A DNA stretch of 64,000 nucleotides from positions 124,001-188,000 of the forward strand of contig VAXW01000002.1 in NCBI GenBank assembly GCA_005884115.1, in the 5' to 3' direction. The DNA is from Actinomycetota bacterium. Its GTDB lineage: Bacteria > Actinomycetota > Thermoleophilia > Solirubrobacterales > Solirubrobacteraceae. The notes under the pieces were generated by a model. It ran no database searches. It was not told the origin of the DNA and saw only the letters and a program-made list of their open reading frames with translations. The first letter of the stretch is position 1. The number at the start of each line of letters is the position of its first letter. Both the position numbers and the translations under genes were made by a program. Shown here in pieces: positions 45,918 through 54,497 of the stretch.

Positions 45918-46121
45918 TCAGATGGGCTGGACGTTTACGGCCTTCGGCCCCTTGTCGCCCTGCTCGGGGTCGTAGGAGACCTTCGCGCCCTCCTGCAGCG
46001 AGCGGTAACCCTCGCCGTTGATGCCGGTGTGATGGACGAACAGGTCCTTGTCGCCGTCATCAGGGGTGATGAAGCCGAACCCCTTGTCGTCGCTGAACCA
46101 CTTTACGGTGCCAGTTGGCAT
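45918..46121 (-). CDS. Cold shock protein (CspA family)
   Basis: 67 residues from ATG at 46121 ([18 protein letters not shown]), with GGAGGAG 9 bases before it; an ATG six codons upstream is less likely. RNP1 is KGFGFI and RNP2 is DLFVHH. Single OB-fold binding single-stranded RNA/DNA as an RNA chaperone. The 273 bases upstream, shared with the divergent ribD-like gene, carry no other gene and may include a long leader, which is usual for csp genes. Confidence 0.94.
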   Translation of the reverse strand: MPTGTVKWFSDDKGFGFITPDDGDKDLFVHHTGINGEGYRSLQEGAKVSYDPEQGDKGPKAVNVQPI

Positions 46122-46394
46122 ATGTGGGTACTCCTCCACGGTTCGTGCGTGCTGCTACGCGGAGGATGCTGCTCAGAGCCTCAACCTGCGAGCGCTTGCA
46201 CTACTTTCGCCGGTCTTCGTGCCGGCCAGACCTCACGACCGTAGCAGGTCCTCCAGAGCGAGTGTTGTCGAGATGTTGCACGCCGCCGCGCTGCCTGCAC
46301 GGGTCGGCGCGGCGACTGCGAGGGCTACGCTGGGGCGATCGAGCGCCGTGCAAGCAATCCCGGGGCCCCCGCCGAGCCCCGCCGGCCGCCGCCG

Positions 46395-47405
46395 GTGAGC
46401 CTGCGGCGCCTGCTGCCTGGAGGGAGCGTGCTGAGCGCCGAGGATGCCCTGGCGGGCCTGCGCCTCGAGCAGCGCGCGCCCGGCGGCGGCAAGCGCCCGT
46501 ACGTCCTGCTGAACATGATCAGCACCGCCGACGGCCGCGCCACGATCGAGGGGCGCTCTGGCCCGATCGGCAACCGCGCGGATCGCGAGCTCTTCCACGG
46601 CCTGCGGCGCTCCGTCGACGCCGTGATGGCGGGCGCGGGGACGATGCGAGCGGAGCGCTACGGGCGCATGATCCGCGCGGAGGCGTCCAGACGATGGCGC
46701 AGCGAGCGCGGGCTCAGCCCTGAGCCGCTTGCGGTCATCGTCTCAGCGCGCCTGGCGCTGCCGCCCGACCTGCCCCTGCTGGCCTGCGCCGACGCCCGGA
46801 TCGTGATCCTGACCCCCTCTGCGGCAAGCCTGCCTGCCCACGCCGCCGCGGTCGAGTACGTGCGCGCCTCGCGCGACGGCAGCCTCGACCTCGCTCAGGC
46901 GCTGGAGGAGCTGCGGGCGCGCTTCGGTGTGCGCACGCTGCTCTGCGAGGGCGGCCCGCATCTGAACTCCCACCTGCTGCTGGCTGGAGTGGTCGACGAG
47001 CTGTTCTTGTCGCTCGCGCCCAAGCTCGCCGGCGACCCTCCGGCCGCGGCGGATGAGCCCGGAGTGCCCGCAGGGCCCGGAACGCCGGGGGCCGTCACGC
47101 AGAGCGGTGGCCGCCCAGCGCCCGGGGCCGGGGCGGGGAGCCACGCTGGCGGCATCGCGAGCGAGCACGCTGGCGCTGGCGCTGTCGCGGCGCGGACTGG
47201 CGCCGGCGCGGCGCTCAGGATCATCGCCGGCGCGCACCTTGCGGAGCCGCTCGAGCTCGAGCTGGTCGAAGCGCTGGAGAGCGAGTCGCAGCTGTTCTTG
47301 CGCTACCGCGTGCTCGCCTCGGCGTCCGAGCGCTCGGGCTCCGGGCGCTCGGCCTCTGAGCGCGCATCGCCGGAGACGATCGAGAGCACCTCGGTCGCGA
47401 GCTGA
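46395..47405 (+). CDS. RibD C-terminal-domain reductase (DHFR-like fold)
   Basis: 336 residues from GTG. Motifs: PYVLLNMISTADGRATIEGR, SVDAVMAGAGTMRAERYG and TLLCEGGPHLNSHLLLAGVV with DELFLSLAPKLAG are the 5-amino-6-(5-phosphoribosylamino)uracil reductase pattern, NADPH-dependent. Between that and the last strand (ALRIIAGAHLAEPLELELVE) is a Gly/Ala/Pro-rich insertion of about 60 residues. No deaminase domain. The C-terminus (about 35 residues) is low complexity and antisense to the MscS gene. Confidence 0.85.
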   Translation: MSLRRLLPGGSVLSAEDALAGLRLEQRAPGGGKRPYVLLNMISTADGRATIEGRSGPIGNRADRELFHGLRRSVDAVMAGAGTMRAERYGRMIRAEASRRWRSERGLSPEPLAVIVSARLALPPDLPLLACADARIVILTPSAASLPAHAAAVEYVRASRDGSLDLAQALEELRARFGVRTLLCEGGPHLNSHLLLAGVVDELFLSLAPKLAGDPPAAADEPGVPAGPGTPGAVTQSGGRPAPGAGAGSHAGGIASEHAGAGAVAARTGAGAALRIIAGAHLAEPLELELVEALESESQLFLRYRVLASASERSGSGRSASERASPETIESTSVAS

Positions 47406-48307
47406 CGGCCGTCCGTGGCGACTCGCGGCGTGGCGACGATCCTGACGATGACCTCGTCCCCGTCGAGCTCCTCGAGCGTGATCCGCGGAGGTGCGCGCAG
47501 CGGCGTGCGCAGCGAGCCTTCGAGCAGCTCCTGCAGGTCACCGGGGGTCACCCCGGTCGGCAGGCGCGCGCGCAGGTCGACCGACTCCGGCTCGCGCAGC
47601 GGCAGCACGGCCACGTTGAGGACCACGCTGTTGGGCACCATCACCTCCTCGTCGCCGCGCGCGAGCTTGGTGTACAGCAGCCCCAGCGAGCTGACGGTGC
47701 CCTCCAGCTGGCCGGCCAGCGGGCCGCCCTGAAGTCGCACCCGGTCGCCCACGCGAAACGGGCGCGCGCTGAGAAGCACCGTCCCCGCGATCACGTTGCC
47801 GAGCGTCTGCTGGGCAGCGAGACCGACGATGACCGCCGTGAAGGCGCCTCCGAGCGCGAGCGTGCGCGCCTCGACGCCGGCGACGCGCAGCGCGACCAGC
47901 AGCGCGAGTCCGATCGTGGCGAGCCGTATCACGAAGCCGACCGTTCCCGCCGTCGCCGGGTCCAGGCGCCGGAACAGAGGCGGGCCGAGGCTGCGCCCCA
48001 CGTCGCGTGCGATCGCCCACCCAAGGATCATCAGCACGACCACCGCTGCGACCGTGATCGGGGTTTCCAGAGCCGGTTCTAGTTCTTTGGCCGCCCTGCC
48101 GTGCGACCCGGCGGCGCCGAGTATGCCCACGCGGTGGTCGTAGACGGTCACCACGCCGACGAACAGGGGGAACAGCAGCAAGGCCTCAATGCGGGCGCGC
48201 TTGACGACGCGCGGGTTGACCTGGCGCAGCAGGCCCACCTCGCGCCAGGCCTGGCTGCGGGTCTCGAACAGCTTCGGGGGTGTCCGGGGAGATGGCACCT
48301 CCCCCAT
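47303..48307 (-). CDS. Mechanosensitive ion channel, MscS family
   Basis: 334 residues from ATG at 48307; ATG 48373 would add 22. Three membrane helices (ALLLFPLFVGVVTVYDHRVG, ITVAAVVVLMILGWAIARDV, VGFVIRLATIGLALLVALRV) are followed by the pore helix GGAFTAVIVGLAAQQTLGNV and the beta domain ARPFRVGDRVRLQGGPLAGQ, LLYTKLARGDEEVMVPNSVV. Opens on osmotic downshock. Its last 103 bases overlap the 3' end of the ribD-like gene in the opposite strand. Confidence 0.9.
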   Translation of the reverse strand: MGEVPSPRTPPKLFETRSQAWREVGLLRQVNPRVVKRARIEALLLFPLFVGVVTVYDHRVGILGAAGSHGRAAKELEPALETPITVAAVVVLMILGWAIARDVGRSLGPPLFRRLDPATAGTVGFVIRLATIGLALLVALRVAGVEARTLALGGAFTAVIVGLAAQQTLGNVIAGTVLLSARPFRVGDRVRLQGGPLAGQLEGTVSSLGLLYTKLARGDEEVMVPNSVVLNVAVLPLREPESVDLRARLPTGVTPGDLQELLEGSLRTPLRAPPRITLEELDGDEVIVRIVATPRVATDGRQLATEVLSIVSGDARSEAERPEPERSDAEASTR

Positions 48308-48472
48308 GATGGCGTGCGCGAGCGCCCGCAAGGACCGTGGGCGCGTTCGTGCCCGGATGGTGGGCGGGTTCATGGCGGCGTGGCCCTGGTCCGACGGCAC
48401 GGTGGCCGCGTTCGCGCCGTCGTGGGCACGTTCGTGCCGCCGGGTGCACACTCGTGCTCTACCATCGGCGCC

Positions 48473-48751
48473 GTGAACAGGAGTCTGCGCAGGCTCATCA
48501 TTCCCGCCGTGATCGTGGGCGTGGCGCTCGTGGCGGTGGCTGTCATCTACTTCGTCGACGCCGAGCACTCGCTGCCCTCGTTCTTTCCCGGCCACTCCTC
48601 GGCGTCCAGCCCCGAGGCCAACCACCACCACACCAAGCACGGGATCGCCGCGCTGGTGGTGGCGCTCGCCTGCTTCGCGTTCGCGTGGTTCCAGAGCGGA
48701 CCGAAAGCTGGAGCCAAAGCCGGTGGCAGCGCCACCGGCGCCTCGAGCTAG
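48473..48751 (+). CDS. Small membrane protein, two predicted TM segments
   Basis: 92 residues from GTG at 48473. TM1 is LIIPAVIVGVALVAVAVIYF, a His-rich loop SPEANHHHTKHGI follows, and TM2 is AALVVALACFAFAWFQSG. The run of four to five His in the loop might bind metal. No family recognised. Divergent from mscS. Confidence 0.6.
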   Translation: MNRSLRRLIIPAVIVGVALVAVAVIYFVDAEHSLPSFFPGHSSASSPEANHHHTKHGIAALVVALACFAFAWFQSGPKAGAKAGGSATGASS

Positions 48752-48826
48752 CTCTCGCTGCAGCAAGCGGGGGGCTCGAGCCGGGCGCGCTCACAGCTAT
48801 GCGTGGCGGCGCGAGCTAGCGGGCGG

Positions 48827-48882
48827 CAGCGCTGCGGGCGGGCCGGCCCGAGCCGGCGCGGTAACAGCGCTGCGGGCGGGCC
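48827..48882. repeat. 18-base direct repeat, two copies 38 bases apart
   Basis: CAGCGCTGCGGGCGGGCC occurs at 48827-48844 and 48865-48882, in the gap between the small membrane protein and uppP (converging stops). Unknown meaning; perhaps a small duplication. Confidence 0.6.
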
Positions 48883-48885
48883 GAG

Positions 48886-49761
48886 CTACCCGCCGAACGC
48901 GAAGACCAGCGTACAGACCACGCCCAGCCCGATGCAGTACACGCCGAACGGCGTTAGGCGGTTGGTCTGGAAGAAGCGAAGCAGGAACTTCACCGCAAAG
49001 AACGTCGTCGCCGCAGCGCACACGCCTGCTACGAGCGCCGGGCCGCGCACGCCGTTGCCCTCCGTGCCGAGCAGTTCGGGCAGCTTTAGCGCGGCCGCAG
49101 CCAGGATCACTGGCGTGGCGAGCAGGAATGAGTAGCGCGCGGCGTCCTCGTTGGAGAGCCCAACCACCAGGCCGCCGCCCATCGAGAAACCTGAGCGCGA
49201 GATCCCGGGCACCAGCGCAGCCGCTTGCGAGGTTCCTACGGCGATCGCTTGGCGCCAGCTCAGCCTGGCGATGCGCGCGTCGGCGTCTCCAAGGTAGTCG
49301 CCCGGCCGCGGTGGGCGACGGCGAAGCCGCTCGAAGATCAGCAGCGCGATCCCATTGATGGCCAGAAAGGCCGCGGCCGTCTGCGGCGAGGCAAACAGTT
49401 TGCGCAGCGAGGTCTCGAGCAGCAGTCCGATGATCCCCACCGGGATCGTGCCCGCGACGAGCAGCCAGCCGAGCCTCGCATCGACATCGTCGGCGCGTAT
49501 CTCGCGCATCTGCAGGGAGCGCCACAGCCCGCGTACGATCCTGAGCCAGTCGCGGGCGAAGAACGCGAGCAGCACCAGCGCCGTCGCGAGGTGGGTGGCG
49601 ACGAGGAAGGTGAGAAAGAACTTGTCGTTCTGGTGGATGTTCCAGCCGGCGAGCCGCGGAAGCACGACCCCGTGCCCGAGGCTCGAGATCGGGAAGGGCT
49701 CGGCCACGCCCTGCACGAGACCCAGGATCACGGCCTGGAAGTAGGAGATCGGATGGTGCAT
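48886..49761 (-). CDS. uppP: Undecaprenyl-diphosphate phosphatase
   Basis: 291 residues from ATG at 49761. Eight or so hydrophobic segments. Catalytic motif 1 is QGVAEPFPISSLGHGVVLPR, where typical UppP has TEFLPVSSSGH; the Glu, Ser and His are kept. Motif 2 is PGISRSGFSMGGGLVVGL. Recycles the undecaprenyl carrier used for peptidoglycan and other glycans. Longer frames that start upstream lack family resemblance. Confidence 0.92.
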   Translation of the reverse strand: MHHPISYFQAVILGLVQGVAEPFPISSLGHGVVLPRLAGWNIHQNDKFFLTFLVATHLATALVLLAFFARDWLRIVRGLWRSLQMREIRADDVDARLGWLLVAGTIPVGIIGLLLETSLRKLFASPQTAAAFLAINGIALLIFERLRRRPPRPGDYLGDADARIARLSWRQAIAVGTSQAAALVPGISRSGFSMGGGLVVGLSNEDAARYSFLLATPVILAAAALKLPELLGTEGNGVRGPALVAGVCAAATTFFAVKFLLRFFQTNRLTPFGVYCIGLGVVCTLVFAFGG

Positions 49762-50075
49762 CGCGCGCGACAGCTTAGGGATCGCCTCGGCGCCCGGCAG
49801 CCGATCGCGTGGCGGCCTGCTCGGCGCCGCCCCCGGCAGCGCGACGAGCGCGCCGCAGGGGTGCAGGCCTTCAGAGAGAGGCACTCCGGTCGGTTTAGAT
49901 GCCAGCAGCCGAGCGGTCGAGCAGGTGGGCGAAGTTCGGCCACATGCGAACGTCGATCTCCGGCCACGCCTCGTGCAGGCGCTCGCGCCGTAAGCTTCGC
50001 TGGGGCTCCCACCGCATCCTCGCGGCGGGAGCCGTGTTTGAAGAGAACTGATCCGTGACCTCGGAAGGCAGGCGC
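49762..50075. other. Divergent intergenic stretch, with one weak small ORF
   Basis: 314 bases between the uppP and secreted-protein starts. On the minus strand a 40-residue frame (49895-50017) reads RLHEAWPEIDVRMWPNFAHL then LDRSAAGI; its composition looks protein-like, but no family or ribosome binding site is evident, so it is not called a gene. Nothing else seen. Confidence 0.4.
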
Positions 50076-51149
50076 ATGACCAGCAGGATGCTGCGGAAGC
50101 ACCAGAAGACGACCACCGCAACGCGCACCCGGCGTCTGCTGGTTTGCACGCTGGCGCTCACGGGCACCGCTGCCTGGGCGTCGAGCGGGCAAGCGGCGAT
50201 CACACACCCGGGGGTCCCGATCGTGAGCACCGCGGGCGTGGCACAGGTGCGCGGCACCAGCGCCCAGCTGCAGGGATCGATCAATCCCAACGGGGCGACC
50301 ACCACCTACTACTTCCAGTTCGGACCAACGGTCGCCTACGGCGCGCAGACGACGAGCGCAAGCCTTCCGGCAAGCATCATCAAGATCAAGGTCGGCCGAC
50401 CGGTCAGCGGGCTCTTGTCCGGCTACCACTACCGGCTGGTGGCGAGCAACAGCTTTGGCACGGCCTACGGGCACGATCGCACGTTCTTCGCCAGAAGCAG
50501 CCGGGCGCGCATCGTGATCGCGCGGGAAAGGACTGAACCGCCGACGGTGTACGGATCGACCCTGACGCTGAGAGGATCGCTGGTGGGTCCCGGCAGCGCC
50601 GGCAGGCTGCTCGTTCTGGAGAGGAGCCCCTTCCCGTTCCTCGCTCCGTTTGAAGAGTTCGGCGCTGCACCCGCGACGACCAGCGCCGCGGGAGCCTTCC
50701 TGTTCCGCGTGCCGAGCCTCACGGCGAACACCCAGCTGCGGGTGCACACGCTCGACCCACGGCCGCTGTTCAGCCCGATAGTCACGATTCACGTCGCGGC
50801 GCGCGTGACGCTCAAAGTGCGCAAGAGCAAGAACGGCACGCTCGTGCGCCTGTACGGGACGGTGACTCCAGCCAAAGTGGGCGCCCGTGTGCTCTTGCAG
50901 GTCATCAAAGCTGTCCGACCGACCGGCTCCTCCGAACGGACGAGCAGGTTCGCAACCCAGTTTGCGACGGTCGCCAAAAGAGCCACGAGATCGTTCTCGC
51001 GCTTCAGCCTGGTGACGCGGGTCAAGCGCACGGGCCGCTACCGCGCTTACGTGCCGCTGCGAAAAGGCCCGCTGGTCTCGGGCACGAGCCGTACCGTGTT
51101 CGTGCACGCAACGCCCGCGCCTCCTCGCAAATCCAAGAGAAAACCCTGA
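50076..51149 (+). CDS. Secreted protein with Fn3/Ig-like modules
   Basis: 357 residues from ATG at 50076 (GGAAGG about 7 bases upstream). Signal peptide about 1-41 ending near SSGQAA. First module: VSTAGVAQVRGTSAQLQGSI then NPNGATTTYYFQFGPTVAYG, the Fn3-like pattern frequent in Solirubrobacterales. Two further Ig-like modules follow (STLTLRGSLVGPGSAGRLLV; VRLYGTVTPAKVGARVLLQV). Basic C-terminus. Extracellular, perhaps structural or adhesive. Paralogue of the protein at 58844 in module style. Confidence 0.75.
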   Translation: MTSRMLRKHQKTTTATRTRRLLVCTLALTGTAAWASSGQAAITHPGVPIVSTAGVAQVRGTSAQLQGSINPNGATTTYYFQFGPTVAYGAQTTSASLPASIIKIKVGRPVSGLLSGYHYRLVASNSFGTAYGHDRTFFARSSRARIVIARERTEPPTVYGSTLTLRGSLVGPGSAGRLLVLERSPFPFLAPFEEFGAAPATTSAAGAFLFRVPSLTANTQLRVHTLDPRPLFSPIVTIHVAARVTLKVRKSKNGTLVRLYGTVTPAKVGARVLLQVIKAVRPTGSSERTSRFATQFATVAKRATRSFSRFSLVTRVKRTGRYRAYVPLRKGPLVSGTSRTVFVHATPAPPRKSKRKP

Positions 51150-51243
51150 GCCGCGGCAACGGCTCCTCCCTCCGCTGCGTGCGCCTCTCAGTGCCGCGCC
51201 ATAGCGGGCCTCGGGGCCGCTCAGCCGAGTCTGCGAGCGTCTC

Positions 51244-53271
51244 TCAGCGGCGACCGCGGAATAGGCCGCGCTCGGCCAGCAACTCGAGCACGTGCGCGGC
51301 GCACGCGTCTATGCGGTCGTCGCAGGTGCGCAGCACGAGGTCCGGGTTGGCGGGCGGCTCATATGGTGCGCCCACGCCCGTGAGGCCGGCGAGCTCACCG
51401 GCGCGAGCCCGAGCGTAGAGGCCCTTCGGGTCGCGCTGCTCGCACAGCGCGAGCGGGGCGTCGACGAAGATCTCGATGAAAGGCAACTCGTCGGCCGCGT
51501 GCAGCGCCGCCGCATTCTCCCGGTCGACCGCGTATGGGCTCACGAGGCTGACGAGGGCGATCGTCCCGGACTCGGCGAGCAGCCGCGCAACGTGCGCGGT
51601 GCGGCGGACGTTCTCGGTCCGCGCGCGTTCGTCGAACCCGAGGTCGCCGTTGAGCCCGTGACGCAGGTTATCGCCATCGAGCAGGAACGCGGGCTGTCCA
51701 GCGGCGATGAGACTCTCCTCGACCGCGGCGGCGATCGTCGACTTGCCTGCGCCGGGCAGCCCCGTGAACCAGACCGTCGCTCCCTGCTGTCCGAGCGTGC
51801 TCCAGCGACGCTCTCGTGTAACGCGCGAGCCTTGCCACACGACGTTGGGACTGCGTCCGCCCGCCGCCGAGTCGACTTCCTCCTCGACCTCGGTGTCGAG
51901 GATCACGCCCGCCGCGACCGTTTCGTTGCTGGCCGCATCGATCAAGATCAGGCTGCCGGTAGCGCGGTTGCGTCGGTAGGAGTCGTATACGAGCGGGCTG
52001 CTCAGTTCGACCTGCACTCGACCGAGGTCGTTGAGCTCGAGCGTCGCGGCGCGCTCGTCGCGGTGCAGGGTCTCGACGTCGATGCGATAGCGCACGTCGA
52101 TCACACCCACCATCGCCGTCTGGGAGCTGTGCTTGACGACGTAGCGGCGGTTGCGGTCGAGCGGCCGCTCTGACATCCAGCACAGCTGGCACTCAAAGCG
52201 GTGGGAGACCGTCGGCTGGTTGTGCGTTCGCACGATCATGGAGCCGCGAGAGACGTCGACGTCGTCGCTCAGGCGCAGTGCAACCGACATCGGCGGAAAG
52301 GCCTCGGGCACGGGACCCTCGAACGTGTCGATGCCGGCCACGGTGCTGCGCTGGGCGCCCGGAAGCACCAGCACCTCGTCGCCCGTACGGATCACGCCGC
52401 CGGCGACCTGACCGGCATAAGCGCGATAGTCCTGCGCATCGGGCGACTGCGGGCGGATGACCCATTGCACGGGGAAGCGCACATCGATCAGGTTGCGATC
52501 GGAGGCGATGTGCACGTGCTCCAGGTGGTAGAGCAGCGGCGGCCCCTGATACCAGGGCATCGACTGCGAGCGCTCCACCACGTTGTCCCCCAGCAGCGCG
52601 GAGATCGGAATGAACGTGACGTCGGGCATCTCCAGCCGAGCTGCGAAGCGATCGAAGTCCTCGACGATCGCGTCGAACACACCCTCGTCGAAGTCGACGA
52701 GATCCATCTTGTTCACGCACACGACCACGTGCGGGATTGCCAGCAGCGAGGAGATGAAGGCGTGGCGCTTGGATTGCGCCACCACGCCCTTGCGGGCGTC
52801 GATCAACACGATCGCCAGGTCCGCGGTCGAGGCGCCCGTGACCATGTTGCGCGTGTACTGCTCGTGCCCGGGGGTGTCGGCGATGATGAATCGACGCTGC
52901 GCGGTTGCGAAGTAGCGGTACGCGACGTCGATCGTGATGCCCTGCTCGCGCTCGGCGCGCAGGCCGTCCGTCAGCAGCGAGAGGTCCAGGAAGTCGTGCC
53001 CCATTCGCCGGCTGGTCTGCTCGACGTGCTCGAGCTGGTCAGCCAGCACCTGCTTTGAGTCATACAGAAGACGGCCGATCAGCGTGCTCTTGCCATCGTC
53101 GACCGAGCCCGCGGTGGCGAAGCGCAGCAGATCTGCCGGGCGATCGGTGAGCCGGTGAAAGAGCTCCTCGCTGTGCGACCTCGCCGCCACGGCTTGGCGC
53201 GCCGGCACCGGGTCTGAGCCGTTGCCTTTGCCATCGCTCGGGGGGCCTGCGGCAGGCGGCACGTAGTCCAT
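51244..53271 (-). CDS. cysNC: Sulfate adenylyltransferase large subunit / APS kinase fusion (CysNC)
   Basis: 675 residues from ATG at 53271. The N-terminal GTPase has FATAGSVDDGKSTLIGRLLY, EQGITIDVAYRYF, DTPGHEQYTRNMVTGAS and VNKMDLVDF. The C-terminal APS kinase (from about residue 500) has VWFTGLPGAGKSTIAAAVEE, LDGDNLRHGLNGDLGF and FIEIFVDAPLALCEQRDPKG. Makes APS then PAPS. The partner CysD, normally just upstream, is not present; the upstream gene is an acyltransferase 275 bases away. PAPS would serve sulfation or sulfate assimilation. Confidence 0.92.
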   Translation of the reverse strand: MDYVPPAAGPPSDGKGNGSDPVPARQAVAARSHSEELFHRLTDRPADLLRFATAGSVDDGKSTLIGRLLYDSKQVLADQLEHVEQTSRRMGHDFLDLSLLTDGLRAEREQGITIDVAYRYFATAQRRFIIADTPGHEQYTRNMVTGASTADLAIVLIDARKGVVAQSKRHAFISSLLAIPHVVVCVNKMDLVDFDEGVFDAIVEDFDRFAARLEMPDVTFIPISALLGDNVVERSQSMPWYQGPPLLYHLEHVHIASDRNLIDVRFPVQWVIRPQSPDAQDYRAYAGQVAGGVIRTGDEVLVLPGAQRSTVAGIDTFEGPVPEAFPPMSVALRLSDDVDVSRGSMIVRTHNQPTVSHRFECQLCWMSERPLDRNRRYVVKHSSQTAMVGVIDVRYRIDVETLHRDERAATLELNDLGRVQVELSSPLVYDSYRRNRATGSLILIDAASNETVAAGVILDTEVEEEVDSAAGGRSPNVVWQGSRVTRERRWSTLGQQGATVWFTGLPGAGKSTIAAAVEESLIAAGQPAFLLDGDNLRHGLNGDLGFDERARTENVRRTAHVARLLAESGTIALVSLVSPYAVDRENAAALHAADELPFIEIFVDAPLALCEQRDPKGLYARARAGELAGLTGVGAPYEPPANPDLVLRTCDDRIDACAAHVLELLAERGLFRGRR

Positions 53272-53546
53272 CAGGAACGCTCCCGGCGCGGGGGCGCCGG
53301 ACTCGGCGAGCCTGAGCAGGCACCGGCGTCGATGCGCGCGGGTAGCATCGCGCCAACTCGAGCGGTGCAAGCGTCAGCGAAGCAGATTGGCGGCAATCCG
53401 AGCCCCTCCTAGCGCATCAAATTCAAAGACTTCCATATCGGTCCGGTTTGCGCTCGCAACAAGCCGAACCGTCCCCGCGGCCGACAGGCGACATTGTAGA
53501 GGCTCGCGGCCTGCAGCCTGCGGACGCCGCCCGGGTCCGGCTGCGC

Positions 53547-54485
53547 TCAGCTGATCACGGGCGGACGGTTGCTGGTGGTTGGCTTGTAGGAGTATTTGAT
53601 GCGTGCCCGCTCCTTGACCACGCGCGCGGGGTTGCCCACCGCCACCGCGTAGTCGGGGACGTCCCGCGACACCACCGAGCCCGTGCCCACGACGGCGTGG
53701 CTTCCGATGCGCACGCCCGGAAGGATGATGATTTTGTGCGGAAGCCAGGCGAAGTCGCCGATCGAGATGAACCGCCGCGCGCCTTTCAAGCCGGGGTCGT
53801 CGATGTAGTGCTGCGAGGTGAACAGGTCGGCGTTGTTCATCAGCACGTGGCGCCCGATCGTGACCTCGCCCCATCCCTCGATCGACATGCGCCCACCGAG
53901 TTTCGTGCCCGCACCGACGCTGACGCGGTTCGGGTTGCGCATCCTCACCCCGGGGCCGATCAAGGCGGTATCGTCGATGCTGGCTCCCAGCGCGCGCCAC
54001 GCCGCGCGTCGCCCGTCGGGCCCGATGAGCCTGCGAAACGCGTACAGCGTCATCGCGCGGCGCAGGTAGCCGCTGCGCTCGGCGATCGCGATGACGCACG
54101 AGACCGCCGCGGACCTCAGGCGGCGACGGGCGCGCGTGCCGAGCCCGGGTCTCAGTTTCCTCGCCGGGAAGGCTGCGGCCGTGGCGTCGTACTTCCCGCG
54201 CGCGCTTTGCTCATCTTCTCCCTCGTCATCATCGAAGTCCGGAGATGGCATGCTGCGCTGGGCCACGAAGTCCTCGACTGCGGTCTTCTGGGCGATCGCG
54301 CTCATCACGTCCATGATCTCCGCGTAGAGCCCGCCCCCTTTTGGCGGCAGATCCTCGGCCGAGCGGTCGATCGTGAAGTGAACGACACCCTCGGCGGAGA
54401 CCCGCAGTCGAAGCGCGCCGTCGCGATGCAGCTCTGCGAGGCGCCTTACGGCTGCCTCGAACTGCTCCAGTGACCCGTCATACAT
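53547..54485 (-). CDS. Hexapeptide-repeat acyltransferase with N-terminal extension
   Basis: 312 residues. The left-handed beta-helix occupies about 170-300: SIDDTALIGPGVRMRNPNRV, GGRMSIEGWGEVTIGRHVLM, ISIGDFAWLPHKIIILPGVR and SHAVVGTGSVVSRDVPDYAV with AVGNPARVV at the end. The first ~90 residues (EQFEAAVRRLAELHRDGALR; MDVMSAIAQ) are not part of the acyltransferase fold. Probably acetylates a sugar of the neighbouring glycan. 12 bases downstream of the GT4 stop. Confidence 0.83.
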   Translation of the reverse strand: MYDGSLEQFEAAVRRLAELHRDGALRLRVSAEGVVHFTIDRSAEDLPPKGGGLYAEIMDVMSAIAQKTAVEDFVAQRSMPSPDFDDDEGEDEQSARGKYDATAAAFPARKLRPGLGTRARRRLRSAAVSCVIAIAERSGYLRRAMTLYAFRRLIGPDGRRAAWRALGASIDDTALIGPGVRMRNPNRVSVGAGTKLGGRMSIEGWGEVTIGRHVLMNNADLFTSQHYIDDPGLKGARRFISIGDFAWLPHKIIILPGVRIGSHAVVGTGSVVSRDVPDYAVAVGNPARVVKERARIKYSYKPTTSNRPPVIS

Positions 54486-54497
54486 GCCGCACCTCGC

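Noticed and set aside
53374-53436. Twenty-residue frame before cysNC (MEVFEFDALGGARIAANLLR)
   Set aside because: Too short to judge, no ribosome binding site, no recognised leader-peptide feature.
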